Positions 23,601-33,911 of a DNA stretch of 64,000 nucleotides are shown piece after piece. The first letter of the stretch is position 1. Each line of letters begins with the position of its first letter. The translations under genes were made by a program, and so were the position numbers. The notes under the pieces were generated by a model, which worked only from the letters and a program-made list of their open reading frames with translations, was not told where the DNA came from and did not search any database. The DNA comes from Rhizodiscina lignyota (Eukaryota; Ascomycota; Dothideomycetes; Aulographales; Rhizodiscinaceae), in NCBI GenBank assembly GCA_010015805.1, contig ML978121.1:1984001-2048000 (forward strand). Direction: 5' to 3'.

Positions 23601-24740
23601 CTCGTCACCGTCTTCGGAAAAGTCGAAATCTGAAGATTGTGGCGTTGCAGAGGCGATGGACACTGCCCTGTTCGCCCCAGATAGGACCTTCTCTTTGACT
23701 ATCAGGGCTGATTTAATGGTAGCTTGTGCTCTTCCACGGAGAATAGCATTTGGCGAGTCAGTGGGTGAGTGACGTACGCCATCCTTCTCGTATCTCCAGT
23801 CGTCCAGATAGTTTTCAGAGGCGTGGCCTTTAGCATCACCAGCCATCATAGACATCGCGTAGTCCATATCCCAATGATTTGGGTTCGTTGTGTCAGCTAC
23901 ATTGGAAGTATGGCGGTTCCTGTGTTGATGTGCAGGCCCAGAAGCCGATGAGCTTCCTTCGTCATGTGAGGGCTCCCTGTGAAATCTTTGAAACGGAGCA
24001 CGGCCTCCTCTCCCTACGAAACCGCGACCACGTGGGGCGCGGCCGCGCCTATTTGGCCTAGATGTACTGGACAGGTCCAAGGCTTGGATTTGTGCGCTAG
24101 AGCCACGAGAGTTTGAACCTTTCGGCGGAGTAATCGGAAAGGAGCCGGGGATAGGATAACTGAAAGGCGATAGAGGTGGTGCCTGCGTTGGCCCCGTGCT
24201 GGGGGAAGGACCTGGCGCAACTTGAAGACTCGGAACATGGGAATTTCCAGACATGGCCTCCTCCATCTCTTCCTCTGTGAGATCGCTCAGACCAGGGCCT
24301 TGTCCGTAGCCGTAATTATGACTGGAGAAGCCTGCCATCGCCTCTGGCGCATGAGTGGCGGATGTTGCGCCATGTGAAGGAAGTGATCGGTTCGGTGTGA
24401 GTGGTTGGGTCATGTCACTGTCTTGCGTAGGATAAGTAGGGTCGGAGTTGGAGACAATGTTTGGAACGCTACCAAGATCGCCACTGGAAGGACTAGAAGG
24501 CATGAATGAAACGGCGCGCGGATTCAGCAGCCTAGGCGAATTGGGAGTCTTGAATACACGAGTTAGCTGAAATCCACCTCTGGGGAAAGGAACCGGCAAA
24601 ACAATACGTACAATTTCCATCTCCTCCATGTTGCTGAACGAGCCAGAGTCGATATCCATAGCGTGTGGAGAATTACCAGATTGCGCGTCCCTCCGCGTTG
24701 TGGAGCTTGCGGAGAGCTGGTCGCGTTGTGGGTGGTTCAT
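20661..24740 (-). CDS. Large F-box protein with RGG-rich segment
   Basis: A single open frame of 1359 aa. The first 500 residues are disordered (Ser/Pro-rich) with an Arg-Gly-rich stretch at about 231-250 (RGRAPRGRGFVGRGG). An F-box-like motif lies at about 520-560 (MPAELYDLIIGYLPRDEIKAM, then LACKEFEKHV). The remaining 800 residues contain leucine-rich segments of the kind that follow F-boxes, and an Asn/Gln-rich loop near 1180-1200. F-box proteins recruit substrates to SCF ubiquitin ligases through Skp1; the target here is unknown. A 63-bp stretch at 24611-24549 has a GTACGT donor, a CTAAC branch site and an AAG acceptor. It is in frame and stop-free, so it may be an intron that shortens the protein by 21 residues. 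No named homologue recognised. Confidence 0.75.
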   Translation of the reverse strand: MNHPQRDQLSASSTTRRDAQSGNSPHAMDIDSGSFSNMEEMEIVRIVLPVPFPRGGFQLTRVFKTPNSPRLLNPRAVSFMPSSPSSGDLGSVPNIVSNSDPTYPTQDSDMTQPLTPNRSLPSHGATSATHAPEAMAGFSSHNYGYGQGPGLSDLTEEEMEEAMSGNSHVPSLQVAPGPSPSTGPTQAPPLSPFSYPIPGSFPITPPKGSNSRGSSAQIQALDLSSTSRPNRRGRAPRGRGFVGRGGRAPFQRFHREPSHDEGSSSASGPAHQHRNRHTSNVADTTNPNHWDMDYAMSMMAGDAKGHASENYLDDWRYEKDGVRHSPTDSPNAILRGRAQATIKSALIVKEKVLSGANRAVSIASATPQSSDFDFSEDGDEGEEDTRYPSFDDVEHLDPDAILLYQFEASNGGGSDVWPDMRDPKKLPAKYVPLVALAPPSFEKRARGILSLWGLERARRVLPHWIGNENVKNSRADYANRLQELQDVCNQESSSTILAKPASSGSPPQCPVRSGRGWPAQKMPAELYDLIIGYLPRDEIKAMRLACKEFEKHVSHALFSTVVVPFNTEIYGMLEVDSEPAAPIKRDVKGKGKARASDFGTVWKNANCDDIYTGHGIDVYRGFGPHIQRYGMSFEVDEEILARPPKKTTMELHDTYWGHFPWPYQNYRRFDHVANLESAADETPKMKQAFSYLKKVKELALSIDSGLGWLNGPDLSMRSRILKGPSTVFGSSHAIADRQMRAKRGLWKMLEDLHNGMAGACNLRHAKLRHVDFKFTIAEFQALAEEQTANGLMSHDDINFVNDNLIRDAHSAIMPLKVTAPSTSSALSNNPDESMASVMDGTGEDFAKSGKLSIVNGVIVRHRDNKKRPTGKGSLSNWTEGHNEPDSFLGDTESPLQPGRRGALYTIEDMFEGHLLKRHALVPNDLTKLQREWLLETEWAQRAFLSSYMVAIIDNPKTFENVHTINFSRISSRYLHSLCRDDFWSALPNLHTVIIKVIADWRTVEKDPAGFVHTPMEFPSEALRPFYKLLQNFLAPMENIKTLQIGWASGGEYAEGVHARNRHLLPAPVLPSGFMADGHPSRERLEETVIAFPHVEHLTLANCWIPPLAFTTLVMKHESACLNKLTLDSVSLSPLERANAGQNANNQGVAPPPPLNAQPVGPGVLPAIQNQNQNNNNIGAQQPWQLPAPPPIANPLAPTLTWRGPHRSGSWPYVLDIISPGKNLGDYPYTTSNADNARIAASTLTEIELISCGYARIQSRNFDNSSLDSPAPHVLDPHFQKRREALASCVMTVSDTYLGEIVQYMPQHEIRAASTVWNVWHGWQDVAKADEATFDGLLPGGTGRISGVIKRSDRDELEMP
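24549..24611 (-). other. Probable in-frame intron in the F-box gene
   Basis: 63 bp, donor GTACGT, CTAAC 14 bp before the AAG acceptor, length a multiple of three with no stop. Its removal deletes 21 residues without shifting frame, so open-frame analysis alone cannot show whether it is spliced. Confidence 0.5.
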
Positions 24741-25317
24741 TGTCTTGCATCACCTACCATGGAGGTGTTGATGGCAGGCAATGCGGTCATGCCGGAGGCA
24801 AATGGATGAGCGGAATTCGAGCTGGAGTGAATGAGGCGTAGGTTCCGCGGAGTATGTGTTTTAGGGATGGGCGGTAGTGGGTGCAGAAGGGGAGAGAAGC
24901 TGAATTGGTGTCGAGTGGTTAAGCAACGGTGGATTTTATATTGTGCTAGTGCAGCAACAAACAAAAAGCGCGAACGCCAGGGCCATGCGGGGCTCAGCCG
25001 CTAAAAAACCGTGCTGTCCGTGCGCCACCCCACGTTCAAAAGCCTCGAGCCTCAGGTGCAGCCCTTGTGGAGGTACAATGTTTAGGTTGATGACATGGGA
25101 GCTACAAAAGGAGCACTGGGAGTCCTTCAACCACATTGACCCTTGCGCTCTGGCATACAAACGTTTATCATTACGTTCATTTGGACTGCTCTATTCGTTA
25201 CATTATTGTTCCATTCCCAAGAATCTTGAACGCCGAACCTTTCCACGTCGAAACCCAACCTGATATCGTAACCTAAGCCATCGCTGAAGGAGGCAGCACT
25301 CCCAAGGCCCTTCTTCC
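24741..25317. other. Intergenic: F-box gene promoter and GH16 3' flank
   Basis: No gene supported. Short open frames on both strands have no family signal. Confidence 0.5.
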
Positions 25318-26587
25318 TCATGTCGCGGCGCTGTACACTTTAAAACTCTTAAACTCCCAAAAGGCCGTCTGGAAAGAAGATGCTTGGAAGGCAACAAAAT
25401 CCGAACACGTCCCAGAGCAGCCTTTGCTGAACACGCTTGCTTGTCCCGCAAAGTCGCCACATAGGTCAATGTTGGCAATGATGCTCTGATTCGTAAAGTG
25501 CTTGCTAATATCGCAGTCGGTCTTTGGGAAGTCTGACAGCGCTTCTCCCCATGTCGATGGATCGGGCGACGTTCCGGCTGTGATGTCGGCTGGGATAGCA
25601 TTCCGCGGGAAGAACCACATGCGGATGCCATCACTACGAAGCTCAGTTGCGTACACTCCGCCTCCGTTCTGATTGAACTCCTGGCCAAAAGTCGCTGTCG
25701 AACCCTGAACTCCGCATCCCTCGTTACTGTCGGTTTGATTCCAGCAGTCTTTCGCCAAGGTCTTTCCAGTCTGCTTTCTCTTTCTATCCATCTTGCATCC
25801 TTCCGTCGTGTGAAGTGTCATTTGATTCCCTGTATTTGCCAAGTTTACTGCTTCCATTACGTCGATTTCGCCTTGCAAAGGCCAGGTATCTTGGTCGCCA
25901 TAAAGCCAGAGCGCTGGCCACGTCGAGCATCCATAAGGCTGACAATCTAGTTAGCAAGAGGCTGTAGGATATCCGGGAAAACCCTACCGAATTGAGAACA
26001 TCGAATATGAAGAGACCAGAGTTGTACTGCTTCTTCGATGAGATTCTTGCGGACTTGCGTCCGGTGGTTGCGTTCGTGTCTGTCGTGTCGACACGAAGAA
26101 TTGCGGAGTTTGCGCTCGCGAAAGTCAAGTTCAAGGATTCAGAGCCCGGTTGGTCAACGTAGTGAACGAATCCGTGAGCTGGATCGAATCTGCTCAGCTG
26201 TCAGAATTTTGGTTCGTCCAGTACATGGAGGAAGTGCTAACCCAGTGAAATAATCGAAGTTATCGAAGAATGTACTCCCGCTGTCTGTTTCATGTGTCAG
26301 TAAAGGTTGGTCTGCTGTGGCTTTGTCCAATTATGCTTACAGTCATCCTCCAATGTATAATTCAATCTACTGTATGAAGGATATGCGTTGTTCCTCACAC
26401 CAACCACAGCGCCTACAATGATTACCACAATCAAGACCACAGCTCCCAGTACAACACCTATCCAGGTCTTTTTGCCCCAGTTCCTCGGATGCCATGATGA
26501 GCCTTGAGGCGTTGTGTATGGATCATCAAACCCATAGGCAGGCGGCGCGTCCCTCGTGAACGATGAGATTTGGTTCCCTTTCTCCAT
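25318..26587 (-). CDS. Membrane-anchored GH16 endo-1,3(4)-beta-glucanase
   Basis: Four exons: 26587-26341, 26284-26242, 26189-25988, 25938-25318; 370 aa. A cytosolic N-terminus of about 42 residues is followed by one membrane span (roughly 43-65, GVVLGAVVLIVVIIVGAVVG), giving a type II membrane protein with the enzyme outside. The GH16 domain opens with YSGSTFFDNFDYFTG, has the lid PYGCSTWPALWL and the catalytic motif GEIDVMEAVN with its two Glu and one Asp. Several Cys and N-glycosylation sites (Asn-x-Ser/Thr) follow. Enzymes of this group cut beta-1,3/1,4-glucans of the cell wall and probably act in wall remodelling. Splice junctions are all in frame; exon 2 is 43 bp. Confidence 0.9.
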
Positions 26588-27378
26588 TTCAAAGTTGAAT
26601 TAAACGAACGATAATTGGGAAGAGTCGAAATCCAGAATGTAAAGGAGGTCCAGCTCCTACGTCCTCCTTTCCTCAACAGATATGAGATAAGCTCCTCTAT
26701 TGATATCGAGACTGTCACGGTGCTGTGGGTATCTGAAAGGCTGGTGTTTTCGAAAACGAGAGTATCTGCAAAGTCCGCAGTTGAAAGTGTGCGGATTGCA
26801 CGGTCTAGTAATACAATAGATAAATAAAGAAAAACATAGATTTATCGGCCGGCGTGAGATGTGGATACGGCGTTGCGCGGCACCTGCTACAGGTCCCGCA
26901 TTTCTTTGGCTCGATCCTGGCAACATGGTGGGATGTGGCTAGTGCCGGTCAACCTCGACGCGCAATGCATCAGAGCTCGGCATTGTGAGACGCTTTACGC
27001 TCTGTGGAGGACTACGAAGATCCGTGCTAACGGAAAAGGCCTTAAGCGAGAGGCGTCATTTGCTAGTGTTCGTTTCACCTTCGAGATTCCTAACAAGACT
27101 TCGTTTTCTTGTCATTTTCTTGTCGGCCCGGTTCAGGAGGTGTGGCTGTGCAAAACGCAACTGTACAGAAGCAGCAACATTTAGAATCAGACAAAGTGAC
27201 TGCTCCCTCCTTGCCTCGCTCGGAACACCCACCGCCCTTGGCGTTGGGATATATTTGTGTGTGAGCCACTTAATCGCCCAGAAGGTATTTACAATGTCCT
27301 TCTCAAGGCCCCTGGCTCTGGCCACTTCAGATCGGGGCTTTGGTGATCAATTGTCTATTGTCATAAGCAGAGGTCAAC
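26588..27378. other. Intergenic: GH16 promoter
   Basis: Upstream region of the GH16 gene and 3' flank of the next minus-strand gene. No gene supported; two plus-strand open frames of about 110-150 codons lack family signal and introns that would extend them. Confidence 0.5.
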
Positions 27379-28251
27379 TCAATGCAACGAGGAGATACCG
27401 ACCTCGAATCTGGCGTGCTGGTAGGTAGCAACTTTCGGTTCTTCAGTATCTCTCTGCCAGATCTCTGTTCGCCGGAAAAATAGTTGCCCTCGGTCTCGTG
27501 GAGTGTAGTAAAACACTGAAGGGTCATCTTGTGCGATGGCCCAGTTTGTATAAAAGCTTTTCTCAATCTTGTCGAATGGAAGAAGTTGTTTTCGCTGCAT
27601 AATACTCTTTGCTCTTCGAACTCCGTCTGTTTCCCGCACCAGTTCATGGGGGCAGTACAGCTTAAACGCTTCTAGTGAAGTAATTGGTTCCACCCGTTGG
27701 GGATAGTAGTCCAAGAGACCTTTGAGATGCGGATCAAGCGCGGAAAAGCGGTCTGCTCGTGACTGCATATGTGCTTCGAGCTGGAAATTCCTCGCGTTCT
27801 CGAGATGCATGATTATTGAGTTGAGAACGTAGTCCAAGGTAGTGTCCCTACTATTAGCCAAGTTAATCCACTCAAATGCAATAACTGCCGAGCCATAGAG
27901 CTTCAGGAGAGGAACCAGGCTCAAAAACCATGCCCCGAGTTCAGGTGGCGTCTTCGGATAGCGCCGAAGCCATATCAACAGCTGCTGATCGCGCAGCAAC
28001 TTGGAAATCAGATCTAGATATTCGGAATTCATTTGACGATTGACGCGCAAAACTTGCGGTTCCGGAAATAGAGGGACATAAACAGACTGGACGCAGTGTG
28101 GCGAATACCACTGTGTACCAGGCTGAACGAGCATCTTTTCCGAACCCATAAGCTCAGCGTAGATCAAGTCTCGAAGTTCTCGAGGGAGCTCAAAGAAGGG
28201 TGAACCTCGTTCAGGAGGTCTTTCAGATTCCTTTGCGGTAACAAGAGGCAT
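27379..28251 (-). CDS. 2EXR/F-box-like fungal protein
   Basis: Single exon, 290 aa from ATG 28251; the frame is open to 28377 but the extra 42 residues look unlike the family. Residues about 15-35 hold FFELPRELRDLIYAELM, the signature of the 2EXR/F-box-like domain found in many lineage-expanded fungal proteins. It is followed by VLRVNRQMNSEYLDLI, the usual second block where relatives have LLRVNRQI-type sequence. The remainder is alpha-helical and unassigned. Function is unknown for nearly all members; a role as a protein-binding adaptor is often assumed but not shown. A second, diverged member lies at 60758-61477. Confidence 0.65.
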   Translation of the reverse strand: MPLVTAKESERPPERGSPFFELPRELRDLIYAELMGSEKMLVQPGTQWYSPHCVQSVYVPLFPEPQVLRVNRQMNSEYLDLISKLLRDQQLLIWLRRYPKTPPELGAWFLSLVPLLKLYGSAVIAFEWINLANSRDTTLDYVLNSIIMHLENARNFQLEAHMQSRADRFSALDPHLKGLLDYYPQRVEPITSLEAFKLYCPHELVRETDGVRRAKSIMQRKQLLPFDKIEKSFYTNWAIAQDDPSVFYYTPRDRGQLFFRRTEIWQRDTEEPKVATYQHARFEVGISSLH

Positions 28252-28811
28252 GATCGTTTCCCAGCGGGCTAGTATAGGAAGTAAGTCTCTTAATCTTGCT
28301 TGCTTGCCAGTAGGGTCTAGACACGTACTCGAAGAAAATGGTTCTTTCTGTTTTGGAACTAGGTGTGTAGAGTACATTATGAGAGCAGATGCTGGGTTAA
28401 TGTGCGGTAATGCAGGCTTAGAAGTAGAGTCTAGGCACAGAACTGCAATGTCAGATGAAGCTCTCTGTCCTTATCGAAGAAACACTCGATTTTAGGGAGT
28501 CGAGCCATACACAAGTGTGCTGTGTCTCTGAGAATACGACAGACAGGAGAGCAGGTCGTTATAAAACAGCAGTTAAATATGGGTCGGGAGGTATAAATAT
28601 GCTATTGAGTGCGGCTATAATGGAAGTGATGAATTGGAATTTAATCTATGAAGTATGTCGGAAGAAGAGTTGTTGCCGCAGACCATGTCTACGGAGTACT
28701 TACAATTCTGCTTACGTGACTAAAAGCGCCCGTTGCAGTCCCACTTTTTCGAAGCTGAGTAGCTTTCCTCGGCATGAAGATGACGGCGTCGCTTTCTGCG
28801 CAAGTATACTA
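28252..28811. other. Divergent promoter region, 2EXR gene / RCM1
   Basis: No gene supported between the two divergent start codons. A plus-strand frame is open from 28455 into the RCM1 start, but the upstream residues are not family-like. Confidence 0.5.
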
Positions 28812-30604
28812 ATGTCACTCTACTATGAGGCAGCAGACATCTTGACAAATGCCAAAGGTGCAGGCGGCTCTCTAAAATCGCGCGTGTACCGAAAGAGCGA
28901 CTTCAAAAGCAAGCCGGCGCAAGTGTACGCTCTCGCCAGTGAGGCAGCCAAATGGTCTCCGGTGTTGAAAGAGGTGGTTGAAAAGAGTGGAATTCTCGAG
29001 GAAGAGAAGAAGGTATGTCAATTGGCTCCAGAACAAAAGCAATCCACTGACATTCTTCCTCGTACAAGCTCACTGCCCTCCTTGCTTTACTCCTCACCCA
29101 CGACCTCTTACTCTCCAAGAACGGCGTAGCTGCTCCATCGAACCACCCACTAAAGGTCGCCATCACGAGACACAAGACGCGCCTAAACGCCGAACTGATA
29201 AAAACAAGGGTCAAGCTTGGGTTCGGCGATGTCAACGCGCTTCGCGCTCATATAGAAGGCAAAGGATCCAGTGTCGACAACATGAAGAATGGCACAAGCA
29301 GAGGAGGACATCCTCGATGGGTGCGAGTCAACACATTGCAGTCTTCGTTAGACGAGCAATTAGCAAATACGTTTGCCAAGTACGGTCGCAAGGAAAGCCT
29401 TTCTGAAATTGCCTCAGCATCGTCGTCCGAGAAAGTGCTTCATGTAGACGATCACGTCCCAGATCTCATTGCCCTGCCGCCCGGAACTGACATTACAACC
29501 ACTTCAGCCTACAAAAATGGACATGTAATCTTACAAGATAAAGCGTCTTGTTTTCCAGCTTGTCTCCTTGACCCTCAAAGCCTTGGGGGGCATGTCATTG
29601 ATGCTACCGCCGCGCCGGGGAACAAGACGACACATCTAGCCGCTTTGATGGGAGATGATGCGAAAAGCACTGACGACTCCAAGCGAAGAATTTACGCTTA
29701 CGAACGAGATAAAGATCGGGCTCAGATTCTAAATAAGATGATTTCTACAGCGAAAGCATCTCGAACGGTCACCGTTCATAACCAAGACTTCCTCTCTGTC
29801 GACCCCAAATCAGACGCCGTACATGGTGTCAAAGCGGTGCTATTAGATCCCAGTTGCTCTGGCAGCGGCATTGTGGGTCGGGACGATGGCCCAAAAGTGC
29901 AACTTCCGGAGAAAGCGAAAGAGAAAGACTCTTCAAAAACCTTGCGTAGGTCGAGCAGAAAGCGGAAAAGAGCCCCGCAATCGCCTCCTCGGGATTCTCC
30001 TGCTGAGCAGGATGGGCCTCAAATAGAGCAGACGCCTTTGGAGCTCGACAACGAACCATCGTCTCCTCTAGAGTCGCGGCTCCAAGCGCTGTCGACATTT
30101 CAGCTCAAGATGGTCACACATGCAATGCGCTTCCCGTCAGCAAGACGGATTACGTATTCCACGTGTTCGGTACATTCTGAAGAAAACGAGGCTGTCGTGC
30201 TCAAGGCCCTGAATTCTAAGATTGCGCGAGAGCTCGGGTGGCGAATCCTCACCAGGCACGAGCAGGTTGATGGATTACGGAGATGGAAAACCAGAGGTCA
30301 TCATATTGCCTGCGTAAAATTAGCAAAAGAACTTAAAGCCAGCAATAGTAAAATAGCTGACCCGGAGAGACTCACGCCTTACGCGATCCAGCACATCGCT
30401 GAAGCTTGCATCAGATGCGAAAAGGGGACGGCAGACGGAACGATGGGCTTCTTCGTTGCTGGATTCGTGAGAGACATCCACGATGAAGAAATTGAGGCAG
30501 CTTTGCAACGACGAGTTTCGAGTGTGACCCACGAAATGTCCGATGTCGCGCTGGCCGATCAGGACGTGGAGGAGGAGGATTCTTGGGAAGGCTTCAGCGA
30601 TTAG
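28812..30604 (+). CDS. RCM1: 25S rRNA m5C methyltransferase (Rcm1/NSUN5 family)
   Basis: Two exons, 28812-29012 and 29069-30604; 578 aa. The N-terminus starts MSLYYEAADIL and has the NSUN5-type helix KSRVYRKSDFKSKPAQVYALASE. The Rossmann methyltransferase core shows the SAM loop DATAAPGNKTTHLAAL, motif IV DPSCSGSG with one catalytic Cys and motif VI YSTCSVHSEENE with the other. Yeast Rcm1 methylates C2278 of 25S rRNA in the nucleolus. Between motif IV and the following helix is a basic, Ser/Arg/Lys-rich insert of about 70 residues (SSRKRKRAP), probably a nuclear or nucleolar signal. The intron is 56 bp, phase 0, with an AAG acceptor. Its 3' end is 140 bp from that of the convergent GH89 gene. 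Confidence 0.92.
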
Positions 30605-30744
30605 TCGAGGAATTGATCTACCTCAACGTAAAGCCTCGAGAAACAGCTAGACCCGATCTTGAGGGAATCAAGCAGATCGGACGGTACAAATACCGAATTG
30701 AACTGATGTATTTACTTGGTCAAACTTATATAGCCGAGACATCC

Positions 30745-33172
30745 TTAGGCAAAGATTGTCGGCCACGACTTTCGAACCTCATTGATGACCTTTGGCAGCT
30801 CTCCATTGACACCTGCAAAGCTGTCGGAATGATCGGATTGCCATCCAAGTCCAAAGCTTAGCACCTGATCCGACAAGGCGGTGTAGTTGTAAGTCGCAGG
30901 GGTGGTCTTAAGAAGGTAATCGACGAAGATTTGCCATCTCGGAACGTAGTAGGATGATATTAGCCCGCCCCACGACTTTGATGCATAGTCATTGATCTCC
31001 GCGTCCGGCCCCCAGAGCGTAATCTGGTTTCGTGCGTTGTACTCGTAAAATGAGGCCACACTTGAGGCGTTAACGCCACTTGCCCACGAGCGTGCTTCGG
31101 CAATCCACTTAGAAAGGAGGTAATTCTCGTTCGTGGATAAGACCTTGTCCAGATCAGAGAGAAGCGCAAGCAATTTGGATCCCGCGTCCCGTATCGCTGC
31201 AGGCTTTGCGTTCGCTGACGACCAGCTGTCAACGAGATGGGTGTAAAGCGTGATGAAATAGTTCGCCATGACTTGTCTTGTGACGTCCACAAAGTCGTAT
31301 TGGAATACCGGATTACTCCATAACGAGGGTTTCGCCCGTGTAGCGCTGTACATCATTGTCCAAGCCTTGGCGAACTTGATGGGGTCGTAGTTGACCGTGG
31401 TCGGATGATGCCCGGTCCTGTTCACCATTCCTGTAATGTTCGGTGAAAGTTCGAGAATGGATTTGGAGACTGCCTGGGAAGTCAAGTTTGTGTTGTTGAA
31501 CGCAGTCGTGCGCATTATCTCCCAAGCAGAATAGAGTGAGTTTGGTACGCTCCTGCTTTGAGAATAGCGAACGCTGACCCAATCACGGAAATACTTCTCG
31601 CTATCGATCGGAGACTTGGACCAGGCTTGATCTAATAGGATGGCGTACATAATCTCATTCACCCCTACTTCTTGACCCTCCATTGTCAACCCATATCCCA
31701 CGAGAGAACTGGAGTTGTGGGCCTGGACGGGATTGATAGTCACGTTATCGAGCTGACCGTAGATTCCTTGTTCATTGTTAGTCCGTGTATCTTTGTCATG
31801 TACAAACACAGTCACATACCCTGATTTCCACCATAGTCGTGGACTTGACACCAGATCCACGGCTTACCAAAGTATGAATCCGTCCGCTGCCATTGGGGCT
31901 GCGATTCAGAGAAAAGGTCGAGGATCAGCATGTCAGAATCCTCTTCCACTCCGCCCAAATACGCCTTGATGCGATCGTTCGTCCAAAAGGCGGAGTTTGA
32001 GAAGAAAAGCCAGCCTTGCATCAACCAAATTGAAGCGGGATCGGCAGCCTTAAGACTTTTCCACGTGTTAAAAGTGACATTTCGGAGATAGCCCAGATCT
32101 CCCGAGAATGGGTTGTTCTCATTGTATTGATCAAGTGTAAAGATATAGGTGATATTGCCATACGCTGAGAGCTGCTTTTGGATAAAGCTCTTCTGTATCT
32201 TGGTGAAATTGGGATCCGAAGGCTCCAGGAAGGTGTCGTTCGTGTACTTCAGAGGAAAGCCGCTCCATTGAGAACCATTGACGATTGCTGCACCGGGAAG
32301 CACCCGAGATATCGCTCTAGGAACAAAGCCGGTGAAAGCAGGCAGGACGGGTGTCATTCCGAGTTCGACCATACGCTGCACAATCTTCTTCTGCAGTGTG
32401 AATTGAGAGTCTATCCATGACTGGGGTAAGGTTCCGCCCCAAGAACCTTGGATATTTCCAAAGCGGTTCCAGGCTTGGAACGCAGGGCCGCTGAGGAAAT
32501 CGAAGATTTCTGAATCACTCAAACCGAGCTCGCGAAACACCTCGACAAGGAATTTCTCGTTGCCGTTCCACGCAAGAGGAAGGTTTACGCCGCGGAGTGC
32601 CAGCCAGTCCAGTTCCAGCTCCCAGTCCTCCCATGACCAGAAAGCAGCAGTGTATGAGAATGTAACTGAGTTGGGTTAGCTAGTACTTGGTACATTAGAA
32701 GCCAGAGTTTCATACCAGTGTTGAAGTGATATCGCCATGGGACAGTGCTAGCTCCACGAAGTGGGGTCCCGAGATGAGGCAGCTTCGAAGGTGTATGATT
32801 TAATTGGCTACCGACGTACCAATAGATGTCGACTTTAAGGACATCTGTTAAATAACGGTGTAAACTAGAAACTCCTTGTTAGATTCACAAGGCTGAGTGT
32901 CTTAGTTGCGGAGGCGTCATTCACCCAACGCTGATAGCACTCAGGGTACTGCCTTCTATTTTAATTTTCCCGTTCGGGCCTGATGTGACGAGATATTGAT
33001 CAAACTCAGATTGATTGGAGTTAGAATGGGTGCCAAAGTCTGTCAAGCAAAAGTCGAAGTTGTTGCGGTGTTGAGGAAGGCGTCGAGCCACCAAGTTATA
33101 GATGCCTTGTACTGATTGACATTGCACAGCTCCAAGGAAGGCTATAACCCCGAAGAGGAAGAAAAAGTTCAT
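30745..33172 (-). CDS. Alpha-N-acetylglucosaminidase, GH89 (NAGLU-like), secreted
   Basis: Four exons: 33172-32925, 32864-32716, 32665-31820, 31766-30745; 754 aa, against 743 for human NAGLU. A signal peptide (about residues 1-18, MNFFFLFGVIAFLGAVQC) leads into the family blocks LHRYL, WALRGVNLPLAW-type (LALRGVNLPLAWNG), GPAFQAWNRFGNIQGSWGG, GMTPVLPAFTGFVP, DQYNENNP and LFSESQPQW. The Glu of YNENN and of FSESQ match the two catalytic acids of GH89. The C-terminal helical domain is complete. The enzyme removes terminal alpha-linked GlcNAc, in animals from heparan sulfate; the fungal substrate is not known and may be glycoproteins or bacterial and insect glycans. Many Asn-x-Ser/Thr sites agree with secretion. 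The last intron has an AAG acceptor. Confidence 0.93.
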
Positions 33173-33911
33173 ATTGTGGAGTGGATCGATGAGCTCCTGT
33201 ATGCAGGGCTATTGCAGATTGTGCAACGCAACGAAGAGGTGTTACGATGAAAGGCTACAGCCCCGGGCATCTTCATCGACGAAAATTGCATTTTCAGTCG
33301 CTCTTGCGGCCTGCCAAACACAGCTAGAATGGGAGCGGCGCAGCTGCAGGCACGAACTGCCCTTTAAATGGCAGCGAACGACACACGTGCATTAGATGCA
33401 CGATACCGGGTGCTCGGAGCTGCAAGGCACATCTCATGGGGTACCTGGCAGCGAAAGGACGCTTTTCTTGACATCAGCGGCGTTGAAAAGCAACAGAGCT
33501 GCTCAAAAGGCCAGATTACAGGGCTGTCGTCACTTTTGTGAAGTTGAATAAAGTTGGGGCGTATGCGCCCACAACGGCGCTCAAACGGCGCTGTGCTTAC
33601 CGACGACTTTTCTCTCATTCCCCCTTCCAAATCGGTTCAATAATATTCGTGTTATTTCATATCTGATCAATACTGTGTTGATATTTAGCCTTCTGGAGCG
33701 TCTGAAGGTCTATATATTGTACAAAGTGCCATTTTGGCGCGCATACTCTGTCTATTGTCTCGAGTAGCCGTGGATCCTCTACTAGAGCGTAGTGCCCAGG
33801 CTCAAGATAATTATGAGAACAACCCTAACCTAATGTGTCACTTGCTAATCGAAATCCAAGTGTCCCTAAGTAAAAACATATGCTCAATATCATGGAAGAG
33901 CACGTGGGGTA
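33173..33911. other. Intergenic: GH89 promoter and rhodopsin-domain gene 3' flank
   Basis: No gene supported. Part is AT-rich (about 33640-33720). Confidence 0.5.
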
